Assembly (NCBI RefSeq): GCF_024642085.1
Contig: NZ_JAHEBV010000013.1
Span: 1-64,000 of the forward strand
DNA length: 64,000 bases
Source: Novosphingobium sp.
Lineage (GTDB): Bacteria; Pseudomonadota; Alphaproteobacteria; Sphingomonadales; Sphingomonadaceae
Direction of reading: 5' to 3'
A program made the position numbers and the translations under genes. This document shows, one piece after another, positions 55,460 to 64,000 of this stretch; the stretch's first letter is position 1, and every line of letters begins with the position of its first letter. The notes below the pieces were generated by a model. The model searched no databases. It was not told where the DNA came from and was given only the letters and a program-made list of their open reading frames with translations.

Positions 55460-58126
55460 ATGCGCCGTCTGCTAGCTGCCTCTTCGCTTATAACACTTGC
55501 CTGCGCAGCACCCGCATTGGCCCAAACCGCGCCGGTTGCGGCCACCGCGCCGGTTGCGGCCCAGGGTGTTCCCAAGGGGCGTTTAAGCGATGCGGTCAAG
55601 CCGGTGACCTACCGGCTTGACCTTACGGTCAACCCTGACAACGAGCGCTTTAGCGGCAGAACTGAAATCGACGCGGTGCTCAAGTCAGCAAGCCGCTTTG
55701 TCGATCTGCACGGCCGTGATCTTGGCATAAAAAAGGCGGTCGCGACAGCGGGGGGCAAGACTTATGTTGGCACATGGGCCCAGGTCGATCCGACCGGGGT
55801 GGCCCGCCTGACCTTTGCCGAAGCGCTGCCGGCCGGCCCGGTCACGTTTGCGTTCGACTATGACGCGCCGTTCAACACCAGTCCGGCAGGTCTGTTCCGG
55901 GTCAAGGTGGGCGATGACTGGTATTCATGGTCCCAGTTCGAATCGATCGATGCCCGCGCAGCGTTCCCCTCGTTTGACGAGCCCGGGTTCAAGCAGCCTT
56001 TTACCGTCACTTTGCGCACCAAACCTGGCCAGGTTGCGGTAAGCAATGCGCCCGAGGTATCCAAGACCTTGGAAGGCGGGCTTGACGTGCACCGCTTTGC
56101 CCCCACCCTGCCGCTGCCGACCTATCTGGTGGCGATGATGGTCGGCCCATTTGCCACGGTCGAAGGCACCGTTCCGCCAACCCCGCAGCGCGCCACGCCG
56201 CTGCCGTTGCGGATTGTCACGACGCAGCAGAACAAAGACAAGATGGCCTTTGCCCTTGAAGGGTCAAAAGGCATCGTCCGGCACCTTGAAAGCTATTTCA
56301 ACCAGTCGTTCCCTTATCCCAAGCTGGATCAGATCACTTCGCCGATCATGCCCGGCGCGATGGAGAATGCGGGCGCTGATCTTTACGCCGATCCAATCCT
56401 GATTATGGACGATAACGCTCCGACCGGTCAAAAGCGCGCCTTCGGCATGGTCGTCAGCCACGAACTGGCGCACCAGTGGTTTGGCGATCTGGTTACCCCG
56501 GCATGGTGGGATGACATCTGGCTCAACGAAAGCTTTGCCAACTGGATGGGCTTTCGCATCGGCAACGAATGGCGCCCCGATCTCAATATCGGGGCGGGCG
56601 CTCTGGCCGAAGGGTTTGAAGCCATGAGCACGGACGCATTGCTGGCTGGCCGCGCCATTCATCAGCCGATCCCGACCAACGAAAAGATCGACGAAGCCTT
56701 TGACGGCATCACTTACGGCAAGGGCGGCCACGTGGTGGCGATGATTGCCGGGTACATGGGCGATACCAAGTTCCGCGATGGCGTACGCCGCTACATGGCT
56801 GCGCACCGCTATGGCAACGCCACCAGCAAAGAGTTCTTTGCGGCCATGGCCGATGCCGCGGGAGACGCACGGATAGTGCCGGCCATGCAGGGCTTTACCG
56901 ACCAGCAGGGCGTGCCGCTGATCACTTTCGCTCCAGGCAAGGGCGGCTATACCGCGACACAAAGCCGGTATGCCCGGCTGGGCACCCTCGCACCAGACAC
57001 GCGCTGGGGGGTGCCGCTGTGCGTCCGCCGGCTGGCTGTCACCAAGCAGAGCTGCCAGTTGCTGACCACCCAATCCGCCCCGGTCAAACTTGCCGGAAAG
57101 GGGCCGTTCATTCCCAATGCGGGGGGAACCGGCTATTACCGCTTCGAACTGCCAGCCCAGGACTGGGCGGCGCTGATCGCCCGCGCCAGCACGCTTCCAG
57201 GCGGCGAGGCTCAGGCGCTGGACGATTCGCTCTTCGCCAGTTTCCGAGCTGGCCGCGCCTCGCCGGAACTGCTGATCGCCTCGGCGGTCGAGCTTGCCAA
57301 GAACAAGGACAGTTATGCCAGCGACGCCGGCTTCGATTCGCTGCAGGCCCTTTATACCAGCGGCTTGATGGACGATGCCGCCAAGACCAAGTTTCGCGGC
57401 ATGTTGACCACGACGTTCAAGCCCAAGCTGACAGCAATGGGCTTCAGCCCGGCAGCAGGCGCCTATTCCAAGGAAGATCCGGAAACTTCGGAAAAGCGCG
57501 CGCAGATTGTGCGCCGCCTGACCAGTACGGCCCGTGATGCGGACCTGCGCAGGCAGATCGGCGATGCGGCCAGGGCCTACCTGGCCGGGAAGACGGAGGC
57601 ACTCGATCGTTCGTGGTTCGGCACGGGCCTGGGCATTGTCGTGGAAGAAGGCGGCATGGCGGCGGCCAAGGATCTGGTCGAACGGGCTCTGGCATCGCAA
57701 GATCCCCTGTTCCGTCCGGCCGCACTGGGTGCGGTTAGCGCAAGCGGCAAAGATGACATCGCCAAATGGGTGCTGAACGATTTGACCGACAAGCGCCTGC
57801 GCCCCAGCGAACGGCTCAGAATGGTCGGCGGTGTCGTCCAGACCGCAGAAACCCGCAACCTGGGGTTCGACTGGATCAAGACAAACTTTGATTCGCTGAT
57901 GAGCAACGGCGGCGGCATCTTCTTTGCCTCGCGGCTGCCGGCGCTGGTCGGAGGGTTCTGCTCGGCAGAACGCGCCGATGAAATCGCCGCGCTGATGCGG
58001 CCCAAACTGGCGGGCAAGACCGGCGCGCTTGAGCTGGAACGCACGATCGAGCGGGTCCGTAGCTGCGGCAAACTCAAGGTTGCGCGCACGGAAGAAGTGT
58101 CCCGTGCCTTTGCCAAACTCAAATAG
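55460..58126 (+). CDS. M1 family zinc aminopeptidase, secreted
   Basis: An 888-residue protein with a signal peptide (about residues 1-21, ending PALA-QTAP). The GAMEN exopeptidase motif is in MPGAMENAGADLY (near residue 300), and the zinc motif HELAHQWFGDLVT is near 334, with the third Glu ligand in WLNESFANWMG about 19 residues on. GITYGKGGHVVAMI carries the catalytic-Tyr region. An ERAP1-like C-terminal domain is present. The N-terminal linker includes an 18-base tandem duplication (55526-55561) encoding TAPVAA twice. It removes N-terminal residues from peptides in the periplasm. Confidence 0.97.
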   Translation: MRRLLAASSLITLACAAPALAQTAPVAATAPVAAQGVPKGRLSDAVKPVTYRLDLTVNPDNERFSGRTEIDAVLKSASRFVDLHGRDLGIKKAVATAGGKTYVGTWAQVDPTGVARLTFAEALPAGPVTFAFDYDAPFNTSPAGLFRVKVGDDWYSWSQFESIDARAAFPSFDEPGFKQPFTVTLRTKPGQVAVSNAPEVSKTLEGGLDVHRFAPTLPLPTYLVAMMVGPFATVEGTVPPTPQRATPLPLRIVTTQQNKDKMAFALEGSKGIVRHLESYFNQSFPYPKLDQITSPIMPGAMENAGADLYADPILIMDDNAPTGQKRAFGMVVSHELAHQWFGDLVTPAWWDDIWLNESFANWMGFRIGNEWRPDLNIGAGALAEGFEAMSTDALLAGRAIHQPIPTNEKIDEAFDGITYGKGGHVVAMIAGYMGDTKFRDGVRRYMAAHRYGNATSKEFFAAMADAAGDARIVPAMQGFTDQQGVPLITFAPGKGGYTATQSRYARLGTLAPDTRWGVPLCVRRLAVTKQSCQLLTTQSAPVKLAGKGPFIPNAGGTGYYRFELPAQDWAALIARASTLPGGEAQALDDSLFASFRAGRASPELLIASAVELAKNKDSYASDAGFDSLQALYTSGLMDDAAKTKFRGMLTTTFKPKLTAMGFSPAAGAYSKEDPETSEKRAQIVRRLTSTARDADLRRQIGDAARAYLAGKTEALDRSWFGTGLGIVVEEGGMAAAKDLVERALASQDPLFRPAALGAVSASGKDDIAKWVLNDLTDKRLRPSERLRMVGGVVQTAETRNLGFDWIKTNFDSLMSNGGGIFFASRLPALVGGFCSAERADEIAALMRPKLAGKTGALELERTIERVRSCGKLKVARTEEVSRAFAKLK

Positions 58127-58129
58127 AAA

Positions 58130-59581
58130 TCAGTTCAGCGGCAGCCAGATGGTCGCGACAAGGCCGATGACGTCACCGTTCTTGTCGCGGCGATTGCCAA
58201 GGTCGAGCCTGCCGCCGTGCTGTTCGGCGATTGCGCGGGCCAAAGCAAGACCAAGGCCCGCTCCGCCCGTCGCCGAATTGCGCGACGGGTCGCCGCGGCG
58301 GAACGGTTCCTGCATTGCGGCAATATCCGGTTCCGCGATCCCGGGGCCGTCGTCCGCGATCACAATTGACACCCCGCCACCGGCTCGCGCTACGGAAATC
58401 CTGGCCGCCTTGCCGTAACGCAGCCCATTTGAAACCAGGTTGCGCACTGCGCGGCGCAGCCATGTCGGGCGCAGCGGCACGACGATGCGATCGCCTTGGG
58501 CCAACAGGACGGGTTCACCCAGATCCTCGAACTCCTCGGCAACCTGCGCAACCAGGGCGGTCAAATCGGTCGGTTCGCGCGGGTCGCTCGGCCGACCGAC
58601 GCGGGCCAGTGACAGAATGTCATCAAGCGTGCGGACGATATCCTCGATCGTGGCGGCCATGCGTGCGCGTTCGGCATCGTCCTCTACGCTTTCGATACGC
58701 ACGCGCAGCGCCGCCAGCGGCGTTTTCAGGTCGTGACCAATAGCTCCGAGCATCACGTCTTTTTCGTCAAGCAGCGCGGCGATGCTGCTTTCCATCGCGT
58801 TATGCGCCACGATCAGGCGGCGCAGGTCGTCGGGACCCTGCGGCGCAAGCGGACCATCTGCGTCACGCGTCCGCGCAAAGTGCTCAACCCGAATGGTCAA
58901 TTCCTGGAGCGGTTTGGTCAATCGTCCCAGAATAAGCGCGATGACGCCAACCAGCAGGCCATAAAGCAGCAGGGTCTGCCCAAGCAGGGTCAGGCCTGGG
59001 CGAAACCCTGCGCGCGGAACCATAACCCGGCTGACAAGCCATGGTGATTGCGCATCCAGACGTATCGCGGCGAGCATCACTGCTTGCGGGCGAGGCAGGC
59101 GGCGCGCACCTTTCAGGGCGTCGCGCTGATCTAGGCGGCGCTGGGCCGCTACATCGTCACCAATTTTGCGTTGCAGGACGATCGCTTCAAGCGGCTTTAC
59201 CCCTTGGTCGAGCAGGACGCGCCGCAGTTCTGCTTCGCCTTCGCTGTCGCGCTGGTCAGTCGGCAGCAAGGGCAGCGCATCCACAATCTGCAGGCGCATT
59301 CCGCGGGGCCGGGATCGCGTAATCGGTGAACCTTCCGGGATCAGCGCAACGTCACCGCGCGCCACCGGTAGCAGACGCATTGCGGCAGTGTGGACCAGCG
59401 CTGCATTGCGGCGGTCGTTCTGCGCTGAATAAAGCAAGGTCGCGCTGATCGCCTGGGCCAGAAGCAAGGCCAGCGCCACCGCCATCAGCAGCTGCCCCTG
59501 CAGGCTGCGGGGCCATAGCCGGTGGAGCAGATTGGCGGCCAAGCGCGACTTAGCCTTGCGGTGCGGAGACGCGCCGGACAT
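58130..59581 (-). CDS. Sensor histidine kinase (EnvZ-like)
   Basis: A 483-residue membrane sensor. The first membrane helix is about residues 33-54 (GQLLMAVALALLLAQAISATLL) and the second about 190-212 (LTLLGQTLLLYGLLVGVIALIL), enclosing a periplasmic domain of about 135 residues. HAMP follows, then the phosphoacceptor His in MLGAIGHDLKTPLAALRVR (near 281), N-box LRRAVRNLVSNGLRYG, G1 DDGPGI and G2 GGAGLGLALARAIAE. The start at 59581 overlaps the response-regulator gene by 32 bases; longer starts run further into it. Convergent with the M1 gene, three bases apart. Confidence 0.94.
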   Translation of the reverse strand: MSGASPHRKAKSRLAANLLHRLWPRSLQGQLLMAVALALLLAQAISATLLYSAQNDRRNAALVHTAAMRLLPVARGDVALIPEGSPITRSRPRGMRLQIVDALPLLPTDQRDSEGEAELRRVLLDQGVKPLEAIVLQRKIGDDVAAQRRLDQRDALKGARRLPRPQAVMLAAIRLDAQSPWLVSRVMVPRAGFRPGLTLLGQTLLLYGLLVGVIALILGRLTKPLQELTIRVEHFARTRDADGPLAPQGPDDLRRLIVAHNAMESSIAALLDEKDVMLGAIGHDLKTPLAALRVRIESVEDDAERARMAATIEDIVRTLDDILSLARVGRPSDPREPTDLTALVAQVAEEFEDLGEPVLLAQGDRIVVPLRPTWLRRAVRNLVSNGLRYGKAARISVARAGGGVSIVIADDGPGIAEPDIAAMQEPFRRGDPSRNSATGGAGLGLALARAIAEQHGGRLDLGNRRDKNGDVIGLVATIWLPLN

Positions 59582-60284
59582 CGGCAGCCAGCATGTAGCC
59601 GCCGCCCCAGACGGTCTGGATAAGGGTGGGGTTTCGGTTGTCCGTTTCGATCTTGCGGCGCAGACGGCTGACCTGATTGTCGACCGCGCGGTCGAACAGG
59701 TGAGCCTCGCGGCCCTGAACCATGTCGAGCAGGCGATCCCGGTCAAGCACCTGACGGGGGTGTTCGACAAAAGCCATAAGGAGGCGGAACTCAACCGACG
59801 AGATAGGGACCAGTGCGCCATCGGGCGCTGTCAGCCGGCGTTTGAGCGGGTCGAGCATCCAGCCTTCGAAGGTAAAGACCTCATCGTTGGCCGCGGCGCC
59901 CCCGCCCTTCGCTGCGCGGCGCAGGACCGAGCGGATCCGCGCCACCAATTCGCGCGGCTCAAACGGTTTGACGATGTAATCGTCCGCACCGATCTCCAGC
60001 CCGATGATCCGGTCGGTCGATTCGCCCTTGGCAGTCAGAAGGATTGTAGGGATCGCGCGGGTTTCCGACAGATGCCGGCATAACGAAAGCCCGTCCTCGC
60101 CAGGCATCATGATGTCGAGAAGGACAATGTCAGGGCTTTCACTGCGCAGGACGCTTCGCGCCTCGGCAGCACTGGCGGCTTCGGTAACGCCAAAACCCTG
60201 GCGCGCCAGATAGGCGGCCAGGGGCTGGCGCAGGGCCTCCTCGTCATCGACGAGGAGGATGCTTGGGCTTGTACTGTCGTCCAT
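59550..60284 (-). CDS. OmpR-family response regulator
   Basis: A 244-residue regulator. The receiver domain holds the acidic pair DDEE (residues 13-16), phosphoacceptor Asp57 in VLLDIMMPG, TILLTAKGES (Thr) and the Lys of YIVKPFEPREL. The C-terminal winged helix (about residues 140-238) has VEFRLLMAFVEHPRQVLDRDRLLD and FDRAVDNQVSRLRRKIE, the OmpR recognition-helix signature. It is coded 22 bases after the EF-hand gene and overlaps the kinase start by 32 bases. It may bind the GCGACA direct repeats in the promoter of its own operon. Confidence 0.96.
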   Translation of the reverse strand: MDDSTSPSILLVDDEEALRQPLAAYLARQGFGVTEAASAAEARSVLRSESPDIVLLDIMMPGEDGLSLCRHLSETRAIPTILLTAKGESTDRIIGLEIGADDYIVKPFEPRELVARIRSVLRRAAKGGGAAANDEVFTFEGWMLDPLKRRLTAPDGALVPISSVEFRLLMAFVEHPRQVLDRDRLLDMVQGREAHLFDRAVDNQVSRLRRKIETDNRNPTLIQTVWGGGYMLAADVRRVSAPQG

Positions 60285-60306
60285 CAGTTTCCCAGGGACC
60301 GCAGGC

Positions 60307-60918
60307 TCAGTTTGCGGCCGGAGCAGCGGCGCGCTTGGCTTTCCAGGTTTCGCGCATTTTCATGAAGGACGCCTTGCGCTCGTCCGGCGTGACCGAGCCG
60401 TCCTTGTTGGCATCCATCATGTCGAAATGCTTGAGTGCTGCGGCTGTGGCTTCGGATTTGCTGACAGCGCCATCGTTGTTGGTGTCGGCCATCTTCATCA
60501 TGCCGCCCGCCATGCCGTGACGGCCGCCCCGCTTGCCCATCTTGCGGTTTTCGCCGGCCATGCCCTTCATGCCGCCTTCCCCGCGCATGCCTTCATGACC
60601 GGCATGTTCGCCGCCCATGCCCATGCGTTGGTGACCTGCTGCAAACTCTTCACGGGATAGCGAACCGTTCCGGTCCGTATCCATCTGGTCAAAGCGCTGG
60701 GCCATTTTGGCGGCCCGATCCGCTTGGTCGATCTTGCCATCATGGTTGGCGTCATGCTCGTCGAACATGGCTTCAGCCTTGGTCTGGGCCTGGGCGCGGG
60801 TCATGGTAGTCTGCGCTTGGGCACCGCCCCAGCCGCTGCGTTCCTGTGCTGCGTGGGCGATTCCGCCTACGGCCAGTGTCATTGCGGCGATCGAAAGGCC
60901 TTTTGTAATCGTCTTCAT
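60307..60918 (-). CDS. Secreted EF-hand calcium-binding protein
   Basis: A 203-residue protein with a signal peptide (about residues 1-23). Four EF-hand loops are visible: DANHDGKIDQAD, DTDRNGSLSREE, DTNNDGAVSKSE and DANKDGSVTPDE. Between the second and third lies a Met/Gly/His-rich linker (MGMGGEHAGHEGMRGEGGMKG, MGKRGGRHGMAGGMM) which might bind other metals. It should be a periplasmic Ca2+ buffer or sensor. It is the first gene of an operon with a response regulator and a kinase, so a Ca2+- or metal-related envelope signal for that kinase is a plausible inference. Confidence 0.92.
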   Translation of the reverse strand: MKTITKGLSIAAMTLAVGGIAHAAQERSGWGGAQAQTTMTRAQAQTKAEAMFDEHDANHDGKIDQADRAAKMAQRFDQMDTDRNGSLSREEFAAGHQRMGMGGEHAGHEGMRGEGGMKGMAGENRKMGKRGGRHGMAGGMMKMADTNNDGAVSKSEATAAALKHFDMMDANKDGSVTPDERKASFMKMRETWKAKRAAAPAAN

Positions 60919-61018
60919 CGCTTGGTCCTCCATCGGGAAACAGGTGAAGCCGCGGGATCCTCATCGGGAGAGAGGGAAAGAGCCCCGCGACTTCCTGATG
61001 TCGGAAGTACGGGACCAT

Positions 61019-61076
61019 TGTCGCGCGATTATGCCATTTTGATCCATAAGTGTCGCCAATTGTCGCAGCGTGACGC
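61019..61076 (-). promoter_or_regulatory. Promoter of the EF-hand/two-component operon with response-regulator repeats
   Basis: On the minus strand the order is GCGTCA-CGCT-GCGACA-ATTG-GCGACA (61051-61076), a 17-base spacer, then CATAAT (61028-61033) as -10. The repeats have a ten-base period, and the last copy occupies exactly the -35 position, the layout expected for a promoter activated by an OmpR-family regulator. A further GCGACA (61019-61024) lies at about the start point. The leader before the EF-hand ATG is about 100 bases. Confidence 0.65.
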
Positions 61077-61116
61077 GTTCGTTCATCAGTTCGTCAGCAG
61101 GCCCGGGCCCAGTCAA

Positions 61117-61488
61117 TCAGCCCATGACAAAGGCGTTAAGCTTGTTGCCATCGGGGTCGCGGAAGTACGCGGCATAAAAACCGCCATCGCCGCGCGGGCC
61201 GGGTGCCCCTTCGTCGGAGCCGCCGTTGTCGAGCGCTATCTGGTAAAGCCGGTCAACCTGTGCGGCGTCACGCGCTTCGATCGCGGCCATCACGCCGTTA
61301 CCGACCGTGGCCGCGCTGCCGTCGAACGGCTTGGTGGCAGCAATGCCGCAGCCGCCGCCCGGAGTGCCCCAGGCGATAAACGTATCAAACTCCATCATCC
61401 GGCCAGTACCCATCTCAGCCGCGATGGCATCATAGAACTGGGCGGCACGGGGCAGATCGTTTGTGCCCACGGTTACATATCCAATCAT
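61117..61488 (-). CDS. VOC family (glyoxalase/dioxygenase-fold) protein
   Basis: A 123-residue two-module VOC protein. It opens MIGYVTVGTNDLPRAAQFYDAI and ends AAYFRDPDGNKLNAFVMG; the conserved late Glu seen in metal-binding glyoxalases is replaced here by Asn (NKLNAF). The N-terminal His/Gln metal ligands are not obvious, so it may not be a metal-dependent glyoxalase. It could bind a small molecule. An AAAGGAGATGG RBS precedes the ATG. It lies between pepP and the EF-hand promoter on the same strand but is likely its own unit. Confidence 0.9.
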   Translation of the reverse strand: MIGYVTVGTNDLPRAAQFYDAIAAEMGTGRMMEFDTFIAWGTPGGGCGIAATKPFDGSAATVGNGVMAAIEARDAAQVDRLYQIALDNGGSDEGAPGPRGDGGFYAAYFRDPDGNKLNAFVMG

Positions 61489-61539
61489 GGTCCATCTCCT
61501 TTGCGAGTCGCACGGAACATTACGTGAACATAAAGGCGC

Positions 61540-63345
61540 TCACAAGGGCGCGCAGCTTGCGCGCAGCCATTCCAGTGCATCCCCTTCCAATTGCGGGGAA
61601 AGTATATCCCATACCTTTGCGTGGTAGCTGTTCCACCATTGCACTTCGTCGCGGGTTAGCAGGGTGGTATCGACCAAAGTCGCATCGATCGGTGCAAACG
61701 TGAGCGTCTCAAAGCCAAAGTATTCGCCTTCCATCCCGGCAATCTCACGCCTTTCGACCAGCACCAGGTTTTCGGTGCGGATGCCGAAATCGCCTGCCTT
61801 GTAGTATCCCGGCTCATTCGACAGGATCATCCCTGCAAGCAGTTCCTGACCGGTTCCCGGCTGACCGCCCTGGGCCTTGGCAATCCGCTGCGGTCCTTCA
61901 TGTACCGACAGGAAACTTCCGACACCGTGGCCCGTGCCGTGGGCATAATCGACCCCTGCCTGCCACAGTGCATAGCGCGCGCAGGTATCCAGCTGGCTGC
62001 CGACCGTGCCCTTGGGAAATACCGCTAGTGCCAGCATGATGTGGCCTTTGAGCACGCGGGTGAAGCGGTCCTTGTGTTCGGCGCTCGGTTCTCCCGGCCC
62101 GATCCACACGGTGCGAGTGATGTCGGTCGTTCCATCAGCATACTGTCCGCCCGAATCGACCAGATAGACCGAACCCGGCTCGATCGGGATGTTGGATGCC
62201 TCATCAACCTTGTAGTGCGGGCTGGCGGCATGGGCGCCAGCAGCGCTGATGGTGTCGAACGACAGGTCCTTGAGCAAACCGGTATCCTGGCGGAAGGCCT
62301 GCAGCCGCGCTGCGGCGGACAGTTCATCCTGCCCGCCTTTGGGCGCTTCAATGCTGAGCCAGTGGAGAAAGCGGGCGATAGCCGCTCCGTCCCGCGCTTG
62401 TGCAGCGCGCTGGCCGGCCTGCTCGACCTCGTTCTTGACCGCCTTGGCCAGCACGGTCGGATCGGTCAGTTCGATAACCTTTGCACCCGCATCGGCCAGC
62501 GCGGCGAACACGGCCTGGACCGAGCGTTCGGGATCGACCGCGACCTTCTTGCCCGCAAGAGCTTGAAGCTGGGGAACGAAATCCTCGCGCGGGCGCACGC
62601 GCACCGCATTGCCCAGATGCGTGCGCAATTCGGGCGTCACTTTTTCGTCGGCGATGAACAGTTCGGCCGTGCCATCGGCGTGGGCCAGGACAAAGCTGAG
62701 TGCGACCGGCGTGCGTTCTACATCGGCCCCGCGGATGTTGAGCAGCCATGCCACCCCGTCCAGCGCCGAGACCACGGCGGCATCCAGCCCGCGCGCGGTC
62801 AGCCATTCGGCCACCTGGCTGCGCTTGGCCTCGCTCGATTGCCCGGCATGCTCGGCTTTGTGGACCACCGCAGGCGCCAGACTGGGGGCCGGTCGATCAG
62901 GCCAGATCGCGTCGATCGGGTTGCCTTGGGTAGCGACCAGCACGGCCCCCTTGGCGTTGAGCGCTGCACTGGCGGCCTGGACCCACGGTTTGCCGTGCAG
63001 CCAGGCGTCGTAACCGATCCTTGCTCCGTCAGGCGCTTTGTCGGCGAGCCATGCGGCCATGGATGTCGAAGGGACCGATTGGTATTCGAACAGGCGGCCA
63101 TCCACCTGTTCGCGCACCTGCAGGGTATAACGTCCATCGATAAAAATTGCCGCCGTGTCCATCAGCACCGCCGCGCCGCCGGCCGATCCGCCAAACCCGG
63201 TCAGCCAGGCGAGCCGCTGGGCATAGCCGCCGACGTACTCGCTCATATGCTCGTCCGAGATCGGCACGACGAAGCCGTCGAGCCCCCGGATCTTCAATTC
63301 CTTGCGCAGCGCCTCAAGGCGCGCTTCGTGGGTGTTCATCAGCAT
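61540..63345 (-). CDS. Xaa-Pro aminopeptidase (aminopeptidase P family)
   Basis: A 601-residue three-domain M24 metallopeptidase that removes N-terminal residues before proline. Two creatinase-like N-terminal domains (DEHMSEYVGGYAQRLAWLTGF, then about residues 170-320) precede the catalytic pita-bread domain. Metal ligands are Asp in VYLVDSGGQY and TTDITRTVW (near residue 395-410), His in GTGHGVGSFLSVHEGP (about 480), Glu in LSNEPGYYKAGDFGIR and Glu in TENLVLV. The length matches eukaryote-type and alphaproteobacterial long APP. ATG at 63345 or 63339 may start it. Confidence 0.95.
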   Translation of the reverse strand: MLMNTHEARLEALRKELKIRGLDGFVVPISDEHMSEYVGGYAQRLAWLTGFGGSAGGAAVLMDTAAIFIDGRYTLQVREQVDGRLFEYQSVPSTSMAAWLADKAPDGARIGYDAWLHGKPWVQAASAALNAKGAVLVATQGNPIDAIWPDRPAPSLAPAVVHKAEHAGQSSEAKRSQVAEWLTARGLDAAVVSALDGVAWLLNIRGADVERTPVALSFVLAHADGTAELFIADEKVTPELRTHLGNAVRVRPREDFVPQLQALAGKKVAVDPERSVQAVFAALADAGAKVIELTDPTVLAKAVKNEVEQAGQRAAQARDGAAIARFLHWLSIEAPKGGQDELSAAARLQAFRQDTGLLKDLSFDTISAAGAHAASPHYKVDEASNIPIEPGSVYLVDSGGQYADGTTDITRTVWIGPGEPSAEHKDRFTRVLKGHIMLALAVFPKGTVGSQLDTCARYALWQAGVDYAHGTGHGVGSFLSVHEGPQRIAKAQGGQPGTGQELLAGMILSNEPGYYKAGDFGIRTENLVLVERREIAGMEGEYFGFETLTFAPIDATLVDTTLLTRDEVQWWNSYHAKVWDILSPQLEGDALEWLRASCAPL

Positions 63346-63384
63346 GCGCTTGCAGTCCTTCTGCCCCCAACATAGAGCCGGTTC

Positions 63385-64000
63385 ATGTCAGTTACCACAC
63401 CCCCTGTCGCCGCAAAGAAGCCGCACACACAAACTTACCATGGGATCACGATCAGCGATGACTACGCCTGGCTGCGCGATCCCGGCTATCCCGAGGTGAC
63501 CGACAAGGACGTGCTGGACCATCTCGCTGCAGAGAATACCTGGTTCGAAGGGCGCATGGCCGGGCAGAAAGAGACTATCGACAATCTGTTCAAGGAAATG
63601 CGCGCGCGCATCAAAGAGGCCGACAAGTCGGTCCCCCAGAAGGACGGCGACTGGCTATATTGGATCGAGTTTGAGGAAGGGGCCGAATATAAGAAGTGGT
63701 GGCGCAGGCCCGTGGCGGGCGGCCCTGACGAACTGATCCTGGACGAAGTCGCGCTGGCGCAAGGCCATGACTATTTCCGGCTTGGCGCGATTGCCGTGTC
63801 GAATGACGGAACAAGATTGGCATGGTCGGTCGACGACAACGGATCGGAACGTTTCACCGCGCGGGTAAAGGTGATCGCGACAGGCGAAATGCTGACGGAC
63901 GAGATTACCGGCACGCTCTCCAGCCTGGTCTGGGTGGCGCATGATCGGGGCCTGGTCTACTCGCTGGCCAACGAGCAGTGGCGCACGGATAACGCGCGGC
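63385..64000 (+). CDS. Oligopeptidase B (S9 family), N-terminal fragment
   Basis: The gene runs off the window end; 205 codons are present. The start MSVTTPPVAAKKPHTQTYHG has the usual opening. HGITISDDYAWLRDPGYPEV is followed by LAAENTWFEGRMAGQKETIDNLFKEMRARIKEADKSVP in separated blocks, the N-terminal extension and first propeller blade of oligopeptidase B. RLGAIAVSNDGTRLAWSVDDNGSERF is a typical blade. The catalytic Ser-Asp-His domain is beyond the window, so activity cannot be judged. It is divergent from pepP with 39 bases between the starts. Confidence 0.93.
   Translation, partial: MSVTTPPVAAKKPHTQTYHGITISDDYAWLRDPGYPEVTDKDVLDHLAAENTWFEGRMAGQKETIDNLFKEMRARIKEADKSVPQKDGDWLYWIEFEEGAEYKKWWRRPVAGGPDELILDEVALAQGHDYFRLGAIAVSNDGTRLAWSVDDNGSERFTARVKVIATGEMLTDEITGTLSSLVWVAHDRGLVYSLANEQWRTDNAR

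Overview
The window is a dense, high-GC bacterial chromosome segment, almost certainly from an alphaproteobacterium of the order Sphingomonadales. The pointers are a methionine synthase split into two genes, exosortase-A-associated glycan genes, a phenylalanine-4-hydroxylase next to PPK2, RibA with an extra N-terminal domain, and overall protein style. I do not assign a genus. No rRNA, tRNA, CRISPR array, insertion sequence or prophage gene is visible. The region reads as ordinary core chromosome, with tightly packed and often overlapping genes. No gene-free stretch exceeds about 300 bases.

Layout. 1-7.6 kb: the 3' end of ung, a small membrane protein, then a minus-strand gltB-gltD-(ATP-grasp) unit for glutamate synthesis. 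7.8-13.8 kb: a long acidic membrane-anchored protein, then an exosortase-A-type exopolysaccharide/O-glycosylation patch (glycosyltransferase, small protein, O-ligase, acyltransferase). 13.9-16.3 kb: MaoC hydratase, thiolase, DUF4126 protein. 16.3-23.6 kb: PHA depolymerase, ABC exporter, M13 peptidase, DsbA-like isomerase, UppP, small lipoprotein. 23.7-29.6 kb: phhA, ppk2, rpmG, lolA, a candidate structured small RNA, xth-ribA, and an AraC/GyrI regulator.

29.6-33.6 kb: beta-helix protein, a three-gene SPFH cassette (SPFH, Arc-like repressor, small membrane protein) with its own palindromic operator, YdcH and TerC. 33.5-43.5 kb: a long minus-strand run with recQ, a serine hydrolase, a membrane protein and a fully overlapping methionine operon (ArsR-methyltransferase regulator, metF, metH N-half, GNAT, metH C-half). 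A 20-bp perfect-arm palindrome lies immediately upstream of that operon.

43.6-49.7 kb: two small lipoproteins and a five-gene acyl-CoA catabolic operon (SDR, acyl-CoA dehydrogenase, CoA-transferase, thiolase, HTD2-type hydratase) behind a TetR-like operator. 49.6-53.7 kb: an overlapping minus-strand run of arfB, rluA-type synthase, aminotransferase and a pabB-pabC fusion. 53.8-64 kb: HerA/YjgR-type ATPase, M1 aminopeptidase, an EF-hand/response-regulator/histidine-kinase operon, a VOC protein, aminopeptidase P and the 5' part of an oligopeptidase B.

Most interesting signals: (1) a direct-repeat box GCGACA-N4-GCGACA sits at the -35 position of the EF-hand/two-component operon promoter and recurs in front of an unannotated three-hairpin RNA gene between lolA and xth, suggesting that the two-component system may control a small RNA; (2) the self-contained SPFH-Arc-membrane cassette; (3) the ArsR-methyltransferase palindrome governing a methionine operon in which a GNAT gene is wedged between the halves of MetH. 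All regulatory calls are inferences from sequence pattern only.
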